DNA of 64,000 nucleotides, taken from assembly GCA_021234155.1 (NCBI GenBank), contig JAJEKV010000041.1:9815018-9879017 (forward strand). Reading direction: 5' to 3'. Below, one piece after another: positions 9,150-22,626 of the stretch (within the stretch, counting starts at the first letter, position 1; each line of letters opens with the position of its first letter). Made by a program: the position numbers and the translations under genes. The DNA comes from Isoetes taiwanensis. Taxonomy: Eukaryota > Streptophyta > Lycopodiopsida > Isoetales > Isoetaceae. Under the pieces are notes generated by a model. It worked only from the letters and a program-made list of their open reading frames with translations. It was not told the DNA's origin and ran no database searches.

Positions 9150-11850
9150 GAGATTAATTTGGGAAACAATCAAGAGAAAAACTTGTACGAGTAGGTGCGA
9201 ATATACCACCTCCCATACTCCTTCAAGCCATTGCGCTTATTACAGAATTTAGAGATATTTTTGCTTGGAGTTATAGCGGATTTGCATGGAATAGATCCAC
9301 AAATTTCTCAAATGAGAATACCTTTAGTACCCAACCAAAGGTGCTATAGATTGAATCCCAATTATGCACTTAACGCTAAAAATGAATTTGAAAGCTTACT
9401 ACAAGCTGGATTTATATTTGAAGTAAATAATGTTGAATGGGTATCTCCCATAGTAATTGTTAAAAAGAGAAATGGAAAGTTATGAGTTTATGTGGACTTT
9501 CGTCAGAACTCAATGAAGTTACTTGAAAAGGATCATTTTCCATTACCTTTACCCATCAAGTGCTTGAAAATGGGAGCCGACATGAATGTTACTCATTCAT
9601 GGATGGTTTCAAATGGTATAACCGTGATTAGAATTCATCCAGACTACCAAATCAAGACTACTTTTATTACACAGCTTTGGTACATTTGCTTATAGAGTAA
9701 TGCTCCTTCGGGCTTACCAATGCACCAACCATTTTTCAAAGAGCCATGCTCCAAATATTCAAAGGATACATAGGTGAGTTCATGGAAGTATTCTTGGATG
9801 ACTTTACGTTGTTTAGTAGCTGGTCCGATCACTTACGAAGTTACAAAAATGTTTTGAAAGATGTCAGAACTATGGGGTATCATAAAACCCCGACAAATGT
9901 ATTTTCTTAGTTGATCATGGAATGCTCTGGGGCATATTGTTTGTAAGGAAGGCATGCTTACAGATCCGCACAAAGTCAAAGTCATACTTGAAATGCCCCT
10001 CCCAATAATGTAACTCAATTAAAGAGATTTCTTGAAAAATAAATTATTACAGTAAAATTTGTCAATGGGACTACCGAGATTGTAACTCCCTTGAATAAGC
10101 TCACCAGTGGCCAATTTGTTTTTCAATGGACAAAAGAATGTGATAATGCATTCGACAAGTTAAAGACTCTTTTAGCTAATCGTGACCTATACTAATTGCA
10201 CTGACCGAACAAAGAGTTCCATGTGCATACCGATGCATCTAAGATCAAGCAGTAGGTGTGGTGCTATCTCAAGCAACAAGATTCTAATCGTGATCAGCCC
10301 ATTCATTATGCAAGTAAGCAACTAAACAAAGCAGAGAAAACTATTCAACAACCGAAAAGAGAAGCTTTAGCTATGGTCTTTGCCGCATAAAAAGTTTTGG
10401 CATTATCTTTTGGGAAATCAATTTACCTTTTTATGTGGATCACCAAGCATTATTGTATCTAATTAATAAATCTTGTGTGAACAAAATAATTACAAGGTGG
10501 CTCCTTGTTTTACAAGAATTCAATTTCAAAATGATACTTAAGCCGATCTCATGCGATACCATTCCGCACTCATCTTTCTAGATTATCGAATGGAGAACCA
10601 CCCCAAGGATTCAAGATGATCTACCGGATGTAAAATTGTTTCATGTTAATGCCATTCCGCCTTGGTATGTGGGCATTAGAGTACCTTACGCCCAGAAAAT
10701 TCCCGTGATAATATGGACATCGAGAAAAAACAGAATTTTCAAAAGAATTTCACCTTATACCTTAATTTCGGCCAATTATATAAGAAAGGCAAGGATTATG
10801 TCCTCCTCACGATGTGTTTTACCACACGAGACCCATGAGTTGATCAATGAAGCCCACCAAGGTATAAGTCAGGACACTTCTCCTTGAATTAACAAAGAAG
10901 AAAAATCTTTACAAGTTGGGCTCGTGGCCCACACTATTCAAAGATTCTTATTTAGTCGCTAAAACATGTGATATTTGCCAAAGGCTAGGGAAACCTAGTC
11001 AAAGAAACTATATGCCTTTAAATCCAATAATGGTCCTTGGCCCATTTGAAAAATGGGGTATGGATTTTATGGGTCCAATTTCTCCACCGCTGCATCTAAC
11101 AAGAGCACAATATATCCTTGTTTTAACTAATTATCATACTAAATGGGTTGAAGCCCGCAAGCGATTAAAAGATAATATGGCTAGAAGTGTAGCTAAAGTA
11201 CTTTTATCAACAAGTAATTACCGCTTTGGATGCCCCATTGAGTTGGTAAGTGATAGAGGAGGTCACTTTATTAATGAAACTATACAACATCTGACTCGAG
11301 ATTTCTTAATTTCTCATAAGAAATCCACGCCGTATTATCCACGAGCTAACGGCCAACCCGAAGTCTACTTAACAAAACTCTATTACAATCCTAAAAAAAA
11401 AATTGTGATACCTCTAGAACTGATTGGGAAAACAAACCCCAGTAAAGATATGGGCTTATTGAACGACATTTAAAGTTGCTACTGTGTCATACACCATTTC
11501 GCTTAGTTTATGGTACAGAGGCAGTAATGCCTTTTAAATTCATAGTACCATCATTAAGAATAGCTATCCAGGATAGACTGGGAGATATTAAATCTTTAGA
11601 GGATAGACTATTTAAATTAGAAGCTTTGAATGAAACACGCCAAAAGGCAATGTGGTCTCAACAGATTGCAAAGGATAGAAGGCAAAAGGCTTTGTTATAT
11701 GATTCTCAAGTACAAAAAAAACACCCCGAAGCTAAAAAGTGAGATGGCTTTGGACCATTTGTAATCCAAAAGCCGCACCCAAATGGTTCTCGTCTAACCA
11801 AGGACTTACAAGAAAGCTATTTCCAACATTGGTTAATGGATTAAGATTAA
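9150..11850 (+). mobile_element. Ty3/gypsy retrotransposon pol relic
   Basis: Domains appear in gypsy order but in several frames. Reverse transcriptase starts near 9150 with GIDPQISQMRIPL, NPNYAL and EWVSPIVIVKK, then HPDYQIKTTFIT near 9640-9670 and a catalytic FLDDF near 9793. RNase H shows HVHTDASK near 10220. The integrase zinc finger has HETHELINEAHQG and CDICQR (about 10830-10985). The integrase core has MDFMGP, VSDRGGHF and ANGQPE as its D-D-E set (11055-11365). The C-terminal part runs to about 11850 with RLVYGTEAVMP. Stops and frameshifts are frequent, for example at 9483, 10390 and 11470. I could not find flanking LTRs, a primer-binding site or gag next to it. Confidence 0.9.
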
Positions 11851-12433
11851 AGAAATATGAAGAAAAACCTCTTATAGCGCAATAATTCCAAAGATTTAAG
11901 TCATCTCTGCCACCTCGAAAAACTTATTTCACTGTTTGCCTTTTTGGAGACCACTTGAATACCTCCTCTCGACAAAGATTTTGGCAAGCAACTTAATAGG
12001 GCAAAGCTACAAAACTCCATTTTGAGGCTTATGTTCAGCCGCACTCAAAAAGGAAATATTATCAATTGGTGGAATAATAAAATGTGTTCAGCCAATAGAA
12101 TCTTTCTCAATTCATGGAGATAATGTATTCTTTTAGAGTTTTGGCCACCTAATAAGATTCTAATGTGCATATCTCAAGGTAGGAACGCTCAAAGAGAGCA
12201 AAGTATTTTGGTCGGAAATTTTCATGCTTTAACAAAATAAAGCAAGATATCTTATGAATGAAAGGAAACAGATTTAAGACTTATTTTGTCCCACCCAATT
12301 CATATTACATTCCTAGAAAGGACTTTGTAAGCTTTGCACCGCTTAGATTCACAAACCATACAATTGTTAGATAGAGTCGATTACTTTCATTTATAAAATT
12401 CAAAAGTTCTCCATCGCTATCACAAAAACAAGT
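11851..12433. other. No gene seen
   Basis: AT-rich DNA between two retroelement relics. It may be an LTR or untranslated part of either, but no terminal repeat pair was recognised. Confidence 0.4.
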
Positions 12434-14150
12434 TTGTGAATTGCTTTTACATTATGATCCCAAAACTAAATCTACATTTACTACAAGAACAGGTCTATTT
12501 CACATTTCTCCAGAGTTAATTACAAAAGCTCTCAAATTATCTGATGCTCAACCTATTTTATTTCATCACAATATTGTTCTATCTGAATATGGTATTGTTG
12601 AAACAGATAGAGAAATTAATTTTGAGAATACTAGATTGCCATATAAATTAATTCTCCAATGTTTATCAGATAGACTAGTACCACTGAGGAGCTTCCTCAG
12701 CTTAGCAGGGTATTATAGGAAGTTCGTCAAGAACTTTGCAAAGATGGCAGCTCCACTGACGAAGTAAATGCGTTTTCGCAGAGAGCTCACTTGCTTTTGA
12801 CCATAGCTAAATGACATTGGAAAGTTCACTCACTTGCTTTCTGGTCGCAAATTCTCAATCAAAACGATGGATTTCTTATATTTTAAGAGCAAATGATGGC
12901 ATGCATATTCCTTGGGCCTCACTTATACATGCAGAATTGATTCATCAATTGCTATATAATCAGAAAATATTTCATGCATCTATTTGGATGTTACATGTTC
13001 AGCTAATCATGGATTATCTTGCTCTTCAACAGGAACAATTTATTGAAGTCAATGAAGTTAATGACAAGGGCAATGGGACTGAAAATGTTTTCCATATCGA
13101 ACCTGTTCCGAGATCAATTCAACTAACTAATTTGATGGACAAAACAAATCAATTCTTTGATGCTCAACACAAATTTTTGCAAGAAATCATGAAAGATAAA
13201 GACACAATGATTTCTCGATTTGGTACAGTTGTAATGTAATTTTACAGACCGTGTGTCGATATGGAGATTGAAATGTATCAAAAAGAAAGATGAACTCAAC
13301 AGCCTTTCTAGCAAGTGTGCAACTATGCAAATTACTTTAAACAAGAATGCTCTTAATACAACAACTGATAAGCGTAAAGCTCAATTGAAAAATTCAATCT
13401 CATGCTCCAAAATCTTTCTCACAGAAGAACTCAGAACAATAAGTTACAAGAACAACTCCAATTCTTGCAAACTAGTAAGTCAATAGTAGATACAATAATT
13501 CCTTCTTCAGATGATCTCTTGGGCCTTAATCCTTATAAATCGCTCTAAATGGCATTTGAAGAAAAACCTATCTCAATGATCCCAGGACCCGCCAATAATT
13601 ACTTTTAGTGCACCCGATGTAATGAAAGCATACTTCAATTTTGATTCAAGATACAAAAAAAGAAACCCATGGGATCAAACTGATATGAAAACTAATTGGG
13701 TAGTAATTCCTGGAGAAGATTGGTCTAGCACCAAAAATATACTTCAAAACTTGAATACCTTTTATTAATCAAGCTATGCATAGCCCTGATCCGCTTGTTT
13801 ATCAACAAGCTAAGTATTGTGTTACTAAAACCGATTATCCACCACATAGCCGCATAAAGATACTCTTATCAATATTAATCCAAACCAAACCTCGAAAAAG
13901 ACCATGATGGATAACGATATTCCTTAAAGCAAATTATTTACCGCCTATTCACATGGCATTATTTGAAAAGATGGCGGACCGTTTTCTTATTAAAGCTTCA
14001 CCAACATATTATGAGGTCAAACTTTGTACCAAGGCATTCGGGGTTCACATGTATTCCAGAGGAATACATGTGCGTGGATCTGAGAAGGGTTTTTGAAAAA
14101 AAAAGTATCGATAACTGGGTCGCTTCCTACATTTTGGCTTCTGTGGTGTA
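12434..14150 (+). mobile_element. Gag-like / plant transposon protein relic
   Basis: The open stretch from 12441 reads TGLFHISPELITKALKLS and NTRLPYKLILQCL. It resumes after an interruption with RWISYILRANDGMHIPWASL and HAELIHQLLYN (12865-12980), then a Gln/Lys-rich, probably coiled-coil part through 13490. This layout resembles the plant 'putative transposon protein' or gag-like domain found with some gypsy elements. Further broken frames continue to about 14150. No protease or pol follows. The assignment is by resemblance only. Confidence 0.5.
12681..12868 (+). mobile_element. Short Ty3/gypsy RT-RNase H insert inside the gag-like relic
   Basis: In frame with the host ORF, the text changes abruptly to LRSFLSLAGYYRKFVKNFAK, the gypsy RT-to-RNase H connector. 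It continues with traces of the next block (MTLESSLTC, VANSQSK) before the gag-like frame resumes. About 190 bases of a second gypsy element therefore sit inside the first relic without breaking its reading frame on entry. Confidence 0.7.
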
Positions 14151-15830
14151 AGTTTTTACTGCTCCGCAAGCATTTCTTTGGCAAGGCACGTGAGTTAGAA
14201 ATACGTTTGCGTGCTAGAGTTTTGTTGCTGATATCTTGAGATACGTTTGAGGGAATTTTTCCACATTTTTAAAGCTCGACACGCCGCCGCTTGCCCATTC
14301 TTTGTTTATCGCAGAGCAATATCTTGGCTATGGTAGCTTATCTTGGCTATGGCAGCTTTTGGCTTGAGTGTTTTTACTCGATCCTGCTGGAATGGATAAG
14401 TTTACAACTCGAGATCGAAACTAACCCTTAGGTTGATTGTCACATGAGCTAGAGTTTTCTAAGTCACTGGTGCTCCCTTCTCTTCGTGATAGTATTTCCT
14501 ATATGCCCCAATGGTGTCTCCTGTGTGATATGCATTTGATCTGTAAGTCTTTGTCTTAGATCTCCTAGATGGGCATTTTTGCAGCTTGATAAATCAAATT
14601 TTGATTGTTTAAGCTGGTTCCTTAATTTTAGAGAAATTTTTATTAGATCGATTTACTTAATGTGCATAGTGATTGGTTGCATTGGTCTGTTTGGACAGAT
14701 ATATGTGGTTTTACATTTGAGAAGTGCCGCTGTTCACTTAACTTTGGAAATGAAGTCGCACTTGGCTGGCATGAAGTAAACATTCCATATGTTGTTTGGA
14801 CACCGATAGTGTCGGGGACACATCAGCACAAATACTATCCATCCGAGGTCCGGTCTATCCTCAAAAACAATCATTTTGAGTTCATGGAGTAAATGAGATC
14901 GATACTATTATAGCAGAGGTAGAAGGTTTTATTACTTGCATCCTTAGAGGTCAACATGTGCCGAGAGTGCCGAGACATTCTTCAACAACCTTAAGTGCCT
15001 GCGGACTTCATAGGTATTCTCGCTTAAATGTTGCTGCTTTCGGAAACAAGATTATAGTTTCACCCGATTTAATTTCCCCAAGTCCGAATTTGCTTTAGTG
15101 GTCTTTTCGTGGTTGTGAAGGTCCATTTGCTTGCAAGCTTTGATTCCAAAGAGGTAGATACCTTTATTATGTTATTTTTTTTGTTTTCCCCGAAAGATAT
15201 TTTCGGTGGATTCCAGATAGAGCAGAGTGGCTATTGCCCATCAATTTGTCCAAAAATGTGATTGTTTGCAAGGTTTTTTATGTTATTTCATTTTATGTTA
15301 TTGCAAAAAGATAGATGCCACATAGAAAGTCCGGTCGATGGATCAGAAGCAATGCTACTACAATTGTAACACCTTTGTGTTCGAAAGTGGGTGTTTGTTA
15401 TTAGCTAAAAAGAAGAATAATGGCGCGCCTACGTACATGTTTTCTTTGCACGCTCGGGTTTTTCTCCATCCAAGTGATCCGAGTTTGATCCACTAGCAAC
15501 ATTTGGGCGATCTATCCGTGAAGTATGATGCTTCTCTTGTCTATTATATGTCTTTCACAACACTCAAGAGAAATGCCTCATCTACGTATCAAATTTGTTT
15601 TTGTAGCTCTTGTAACATATCCGCCAAAGCCCAAGGTTGACCGGAGGAAAAGCTTGCTTGCTAAAGATTCGCATGGGGAGGAACCATTGTTGGGAACCGA
15701 TTTTAACAAAAGTAAGCTAAGCCCCATTTATATCTACTTTGTTAATTTGGGATTTCCGGTTTGATGAAAACCTTTTGGAATTTTTTAAGTTTTTCTTAAA
15801 GGTTTTGGGATTTCCTACGTGAATTGAAAA
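14151..15830. other. Unassigned, weak coding-like traces
   Basis: A short open stretch at 14662-14892 ends with HKYYPSEVRSILKNNHFEFME, and 14895-15130 has further coding-like wording in broken frames. I do not recognise the family. The rest is anonymous AT-rich DNA. Confidence 0.3.
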
Positions 15831-16984
15831 AGAATTCTAATCACAAAATTGAAGAAAATTGTATGGTGTGAAATTCCTCTCTTTCCTCTTTGATCCGTGT
15901 ACCGGCGAAAGGTGCGCATAAGTTCTATGAGAAAAGATAATGATTATGGCACCTAAATTTTTTCCTTTTAGCATTTTCGTGCACATGCATTTATGTGCAA
16001 ATGTGATGATATTTTGCACTTTTAAAGTCGATGGATCCGCCTTTAGATGCGATTCAGGCCATTGCCTTGGCTTCTTACGTACCGGCCTGCATTTTGAGTG
16101 TGTTTGAACCTTTAAAATGCGGGTGGAACCGTGAGAAAATCAGCAATGTGTTTGGCTCTAGTCTTAGTTTCTTAGTTCTATGCATAGCCAGGATCTATGC
16201 AATTCTATGTCTTCATTTTCGCAGCTTTAGGTTTTCCATAATTTTCAAAATTCTGTTTTTCGTAATCAATAGGCCGTGGAGACAGAATCGGGCTAGATAT
16301 TTGCCAAAGACGTAAGAATCGGGTTATTCTCAGATTTTTTTCTTTTGCCCCAACAAATGCATATTTTGAAGCTTTTAAATTTTCAATGACACCGCAAAGA
16401 TCCGCTCCAATATTGTGAGGCCAAGGTATGGTGAACATGTACGGTGAGCTTCCTGGAATCAAATGCATTAATGTGACTTCTACTTTGATATACAGAGAAA
16501 ATATAGGAAATTGGAATCTGGCAAGGCAATGCACATTGGGAGAATATATCTTTTAATAGAAGATTTTGACGACGCTACATATCTACTCATCATTGGTCGA
16601 ACTAAGGCATGACTCCCTGGATCCATGTTAAGATAGATTGTTTCAATTCTTCAGAATTCTGGCTGCTTGGTAATTATGGGCAGTCATGCAATCTTTTAAT
16701 GTTTCTTGCATGGCTGATTTGTTGCATACATATATTTCAGTAATCTCTGCATTATATTTTTGGAGAAGAGCATAAGGTTACATCTAAATATGGCATGTGT
16801 TTCTTATTATTTATGTCATCTTAATTTGAGCTTGCATACTTCTATCATATGTAGGATCTTCGCATCTTGCTTTTTTCATTCTTCTGATGTTTATTTCTAC
16901 ATCTTAACTAAATGCCATGCTATAAAGGATATCATTTGTTATATACTGCAGTTTTAGTTTAACTATTTATATTTTGTATATCAG
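15831..16984. other. Anonymous AT-rich region
   Basis: An ORF at 16031-16315 starts MDPPLDAIQAIALASYVPA, but it has no recognisable domain and no supporting splice context. Nothing else is seen. Confidence 0.3.
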
Positions 16985-17070
16985 GGTACGAGCTTGCACT
17001 GTCATCAAGAAGCCCAAAAGTAGCTATGCATTTAACAACAGACACCAACTCTGTCTTAAAAAGACATAAG
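16985..17070 (+). other. Possible internal exon of an unknown gene
   Basis: An 86-base open block of 28 complete codons reads YELALSSRSPKVAM onward. It is bounded by a TATATCAG acceptor preceded by a T-rich stretch and by a CATAAG|GTATGC donor. It is codon-like in one frame only, phase 1. I could not find flanking exons or name the protein, so it may be a chance block. Confidence 0.3.
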
Positions 17071-17266
17071 GTATGCCATGCTTTGCATTTGGTCTTTTAC
17101 TACATTGGTAATGTGTTATTTGGATGTAGCATTTTTAAGGTTACAAATTGTGCTGTGACGTTTTCTTCTATTTTTGTTGTCTGAATGATTTACTGCCATG
17201 TTTTGATTTCTCATAATTTTAATGATTTACATGCAATAACCTGTGATTCTAAGAGTCTCACTTGAT

Positions 17267-17367
17267 ACTTGGAAGCAAGCTTGCCTTAAAGTTCTATTTG
17301 ACATGCTAGAACTTCAACTTGGAAGCAAGCCTGCCTTAAAGTTCTATTTGACATGCTAGAACTTCAA
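17267..17367. repeat. Tandem duplication, two 50-base units
   Basis: The unit begins ACTTGGAAGCAAGC and ends ATGCTAGAACTTCA. It occurs twice head to tail with one T/C difference, so the duplication is recent. Confidence 0.9.
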
Positions 17368-19450
17368 ATTTCCGGCCCTACATCAAATTTTCTATCATGC
17401 TTCCATTCTATGATTCAGGTCCGAAATTGAACTCTAGGTGATTGAACATGCAACTCATGTGGTACTTCCGTGAAGTTCTCTTTTTGTTGTAATTTTTGGA
17501 CGAAGTTCCCTATGTATTTGTGGTATATGCAGTGTACCAGGCAAAGTAGTCTTGAATGCAGTAAGCTTGAATCCAGTAAAGTTCTTTTATCGCTCTTATA
17601 CTTTACGGTGGCTGACAATGACCTAATTTTTGCTGGTCCTATAGTTCATTATATAGAACTCGACTAGCCTGAACAATATACAGCTAATTCAATAACAAGG
17701 ACCTAATTTTCCCAATTCTATGATCAAATTCCTGCAGCTAATTGTGTAGCCAACTGTTCTAGAAAGGTAGAAGTCTTGAAATCCAGAATGTCATGGAATC
17801 CAGAATGTCTTCCCTTTATCGCGGTCAAGCTGCTGCACTTGCACTTTAATATGCAAGCCCATGCGAGGAGTCCGCTTGCACTTTATTTTGATGTTGAGCC
17901 CTTTGCTCCTCTTTGATCAAAGAGTAGCATATTGATCAAGTTCGTCCAGTTCATGGTGTAGCAAAACTGTGCATAAAACTATAGAAGCCTTCGAATCATA
18001 CCAGCTTAGATGTACCAGATGACAATGTGTGGTATATTGCACGACTGCTTTCATACTTTTGAGGCACCATATAGAAGTTTGACTGATCTGAGCAGGGTAG
18101 AACTAACTCAATAGCAAGTAACTATTCTCCCAGTAATTGCTGTTCAATTTGCCAATCATGTAACAAATTGTGATTACTATAGAAGTCTTGGAATCACAGA
18201 ATAAAAAATAGAATGAACGAAACAGGTATGTGTGTTAGGATATATAACATTATCCAAGAACTTTTTTTATTGAAGGACGTTAGTCTATTCACCATCACAT
18301 CATGAGTACAGTAGCTACATCACAAGAACTTTTGCCCCTAACAGCTGCTTCATCTTCCACGAATTATGTTGTATTTCAACAGGTCTATTTTCTTGCCCAG
18401 TCCCTTTTCCTTTACTCAGCCACAGCTTTGTTTGTGACTTCATATCAGTACTTTGTTCAATAATTTATTATTTCATATATGCCACTTATATTGCAAAGAG
18501 CTGGACAAATGTGATAGACGTCTAGCCACATTAGGTTTATGTTAAAATTATTGACAGGATTAAACAATTGAGACATGAGAAAATGATGCAATAGGATTTG
18601 GTAATTGAAAGTGATCGAGAATTGTACGATGGTAAGTATTTGTAGGTGAAAACGTGACATAGCACGTTATGGATATGGTAGAGTGAAGTTCTTACACTAG
18701 CATCCTCTGAAATTGAACTCTACTGATTACTGATTACTGATTACTGGCTTAAACGTGGGAGGTGATAATGTATATTATTTCATGGTAAAATACAGTGCAT
18801 GTTAATTGCTAAACTTCCATGGAAGTTATCATTTTGTCCTTTATTAACCTCCCAGACTTGGGCATTGTATCAAGCTTAGATTTTATGTACTTTTTATCAA
18901 AAATCCCCAAACTTTCGTTCAGGTCATTTTCAAGCTTATACCTTATTTATAGGGCACTTTTGAGCTCGGAACTTTTATTTCCTCCAGGTATAGCCTAATT
19001 AAAACGTTGTGTAAAGATCCAATACAACCCAAAAGCATAGAGCATGCAAAATGTCACATTACAATATCCATATGAGACAACATGCATTACCAACATGTAA
19101 ATGCCTTTTATTTCTACATGGATCTGTTGATTTACATGTATAAAGCATCGCTGAGCTATAGCTAACTAGGGAAATTTTACCTCCCCTATTGCACTCCAGG
19201 TAATCAGTAGAATTTGAATCTTTGAGACACTTATACTTTCGCACAATGGCTTAGAATGTAGTGCTACATATTGCTCCCATTGTTGGGCATATACCCCGGC
19301 CAGAGCTAATGTTTTATGTAGCCTTCTCCCGTGACGTTGCCTTTGTTCCACTTTCTTGAGTGTGCTTGGAAAGTATGGCAAGGATTTGAATTTAAAATAT
19401 TTCCTGCTGATAAATTAATAATATTACACTCCTTTGTTTTATCTTGGAAG
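17368..19450. other. No gene seen
   Basis: Anonymous AT-rich DNA with short ORFs on both strands that show no motif. A triple TGATTAC repeat lies near 18723-18744. Confidence 0.4.
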
Positions 19451-19515
19451 AATAGAATAGAATAGAATAGAATAGAATAGAATAGAATAGAATAGAATAG
19501 AATAGAATAGAATAG
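19451..19515. repeat. (AATAG)13 microsatellite
   Basis: Thirteen perfect pentanucleotide units follow a TTGGAAG flank; the next unit is AAGAG. Pentamer tails also end a LINE elsewhere in this window (53150), but no LINE body was recognised beside this one. Confidence 0.95.
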
Positions 19516-22366
19516 AAGAGTGCTCTATTTGTATAATGTTCGTTTGTGTAGTTGTGCACTCACTCATAAATTTCAAGACTGAAGAAGACCACAAGAACAT
19601 AAACTATTGCATTTTTCATAGTATTTGATTTCTTCCGATTTAAATAGCAACTAATTGGTCAGTATTTCAATGTTCTTAGTTTAGGTTCTCAAGTTTTAGC
19701 ATTTGTAGCATCTTTGAGTTTCAGATGGAACTCACATATCCTTTTATCCCTGGTGGTATAACAACTGAAATTGAGTGCAAAATGCGCACACATTTATCGG
19801 CCCCGACACACCATGGTGTAGCATTGCAAATATGGCTTTTCCCTCTGGCCGCATAGATCAATGGAAGACGGTTATGAACAAATTATTAACATTTGCAATA
19901 ATTATGATGTTTATGTTGGTACCTATTGCATACATTCTCAAAATATAGATGAAGGCTTTTATACAAATCTATTTACATTTTAGAAATTTAATGCCGCTTA
20001 AGACAAGCCATTGTCTTTATGGCATTGATTTCCCATGGGTATTGCTACAAGATGCTTTACCTCTCACCAAAGTTTCAATTTCTATAGCAGCTATGATGTA
20101 GGATAGACTGTATACATCTATAACATTTTCTCCTTTGTTAATAATTGACAATGAGGTCACATTTTGTGCATTCAAATTCAAGGCAAGGTGGATAAAATTA
20201 ATAATGTAAATAGAAATAAGCTCATTTTCTATGTTGGCATTTCTCTACAACTATCCACTTCTAACAATTGCATAGAACTACAATCTCCAACATTACCACC
20301 ATGAGGGTATGGACTCCATTACCCCTACACAATGAGGATAGTTTGGTACCTCTACCAAAACCTAACCTGGTAATCTCTTTCTCTTACCTTCATTTTATTT
20401 TGTAATTTATCTTTATCTTATTCCTTAATCATAGGACATCAAGTTCAAAGAGAAAAGGATGAATACACTTTTATATGCTTCCAAATACACTTATAAATAT
20501 GCGTCCAATTAAAAGAACCACACTTTGTCGATTGACTGTATTCATGATCAACATCTACAATTTCAAAAATAATAGGAGGATGTAGAACAAATAAAGGCTC
20601 AAGTAGCTAGATGTTTAGGCCATTGGGATGGGGCAACCATCCAAAGGCACAAAACCGCATTGTCTACTGACCTTGGCCACTAGGATGTTATATCACCTAA
20701 ACGGACAAAGACCCATCGACTATCATACGGGTGAGAAAATTGACTTAAATAATACAAATTCCAACACACAAAATATTGTTGCAAAAGCCCAGCAAGGTTG
20801 GTTGATAGTCATTTATTATGTTTAATTTTTTTTACCATCCTCCTTATTCCTATTTTGGAAATATCTTTCGAAAATTCTTGATCCTATATTATTATGCTTT
20901 TCTCTTTGGGGTCATTATAGGATATCTCAATGCATGTGCATGTCTACCATTACTATATGTATATACATTGGTCAACATGTATGAATATGACTGACCAAAG
21001 CATATTGCCGACATGTGATTTTATATTTGTCCTAGCACAAAATTATCTTAGACATTTAGAACATTGGTCCAAATTACTCAGATGAACAAAGTACTTATGA
21101 TAAGCAAAAGGTCTCCTTTATATTACTAAGAAAATAGGAATGGATTGTGATGCTATATTGCAAAATCTAAATAAGAACAAAGAGAATGGTTTGGGCTACA
21201 TAGTTGATGTTCCTATCTAAATTCATGCAACAAATAAGACTATTGTAGGCCTCATCTCAAACTATTCCTAGCTAATAATAAGAATCTACCATCATCTCCA
21301 CAATTTTACTATATTGAAAAATCTAATGCATCAAATACAAATAACAATGTACATTGACAGCTTGATCATTAATGTAAAGAGGAAGTGCACATATGTACAA
21401 GAACCAATACACTCCGCCATAGAAATTTCCAACTTACAATGAATAGAATATTGTTCTTTATAGTCAAGGCTGCAAGGGATAGAGTATGCTAGAGGCATCT
21501 TCTTTGGCTTTTATATTGTATATCAAATCAAGACAAAAACATGCAATAATGCCTCTCACATCCACACTCACTTTCACACCTTCTTTCCTTTTTAGCATCA
21601 TGTCAAATACAAAATTTGACACATTCTTCATTTCGCCAACAATAAAACAATCACCCTTTCAAATTAGCAAAAGCCGCAACGCCGCACCATAACTAGTATG
21701 TTTTAATATTGATCATGACATCTTGAAGATGAGTAAATGCAATTATAACAAGCATCAATGGAGGCTTATGTTCTCCTTTAACATGCTATTCCAGTTGGTG
21801 TTGAATCAATGCTTAAAACTTTCAATCCACAATTGTTTATCCGAGTGGGTGTGTGAGTATTTAATTGAACGGTTTCATAAGCAAGTGCATTATCGAAGAG
21901 TTTGAAGTGGAGGACAATGAAATTGCTCCTTGATTTCATACTTTAAGCCAAATGTGACCATCAATCTAGTTGAGGACTTCACCCAAGATAAGAATTCCGC
22001 TAAGATATGATTTTTGGTGTGATTTCATGGGTGTTGAAAATGACATCTGACATCATGACGTTTTCTACATTTCAGATACTTCAAAGGATCCTGGACTACA
22101 TTTTTAAGAGGACATTTGAGGATTAATTTCCTATACAATTGCAACGCTATTGTTTTTTGGTTTTAAATGCCATATTCTTTTGGTTGTGCTCATGTTGATA
22201 TGCTGATCTTTCTGTGGGATGCACGAACCCAAAGATATAATACATGATGGTTACAAGGACCCTCTCAGGTCCCTTGCATTCAGCTTGTCATTTGTACAGG
22301 ATCAGAACACTCTATTTCTTATTTTGAAATCAGGAATGCTATTGTGCATATTTTGCTAAACTATAG
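19516..22366. other. No gene seen
   Basis: AT-rich DNA with several short ORFs, for example 20628-20825 and 21486-21692, none with a recognisable domain or splice pattern. Confidence 0.4.
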
Positions 22367-22626
22367 GTACCTGAGTATGCAAGGACATCCAGGCTGAATG
22401 AGGAGTCAAATATTCATAGCTATGGAATTGTGCTTTTGGAACTCATCACTGCGCAAAAGGCTGTACACGATGACAGGAATCTTCACCAATAGGTAAATTC
22501 TTTTCCTTTTATCCAACTTGATTGCTAATGTACTTAATTTCCAAGTTCAGGAGCTAAGGTATAAAATTACTCTTTGCAGGCTAATATCAACAAAAATACC
22601 GTTATGAATGTGGTAGAGCCGTAAAT
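22367..22626 (+). pseudogene. ERECTA-like LRR receptor kinase, two-exon kinase-domain relic
   Basis: After an acceptor-like CTATAG, bases 22367-22492 read VPEYARTSRLNEESN, then HSYGIVLLELITAQK and DDRNLH. This is the kinase activation-loop exit and helix F region as written in the ERECTA family (DPEYARTSRLTEKSDVYSYG). The exon ends in CAA TAG where the family has a Trp, followed by a GTAAAT donor. After an 87-base intron with a TTTGCAG acceptor, the next exon (22580 on) reads ANINKNTVMNVVEP and then a stop, matching the family's next exon. Catalytic loop and LRRs are absent. This is a genomic, intron-bearing fragment and not a retrocopy. Confidence 0.85.

Noticed and set aside
17039-17056. 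ACAGA-CACCAAC-TCTGT as an eleventh array hairpin
   Set aside because: The stem is five bases and the loop seven. It is isolated, and one such match is plausible by chance among the other CACCAA sites of the window.
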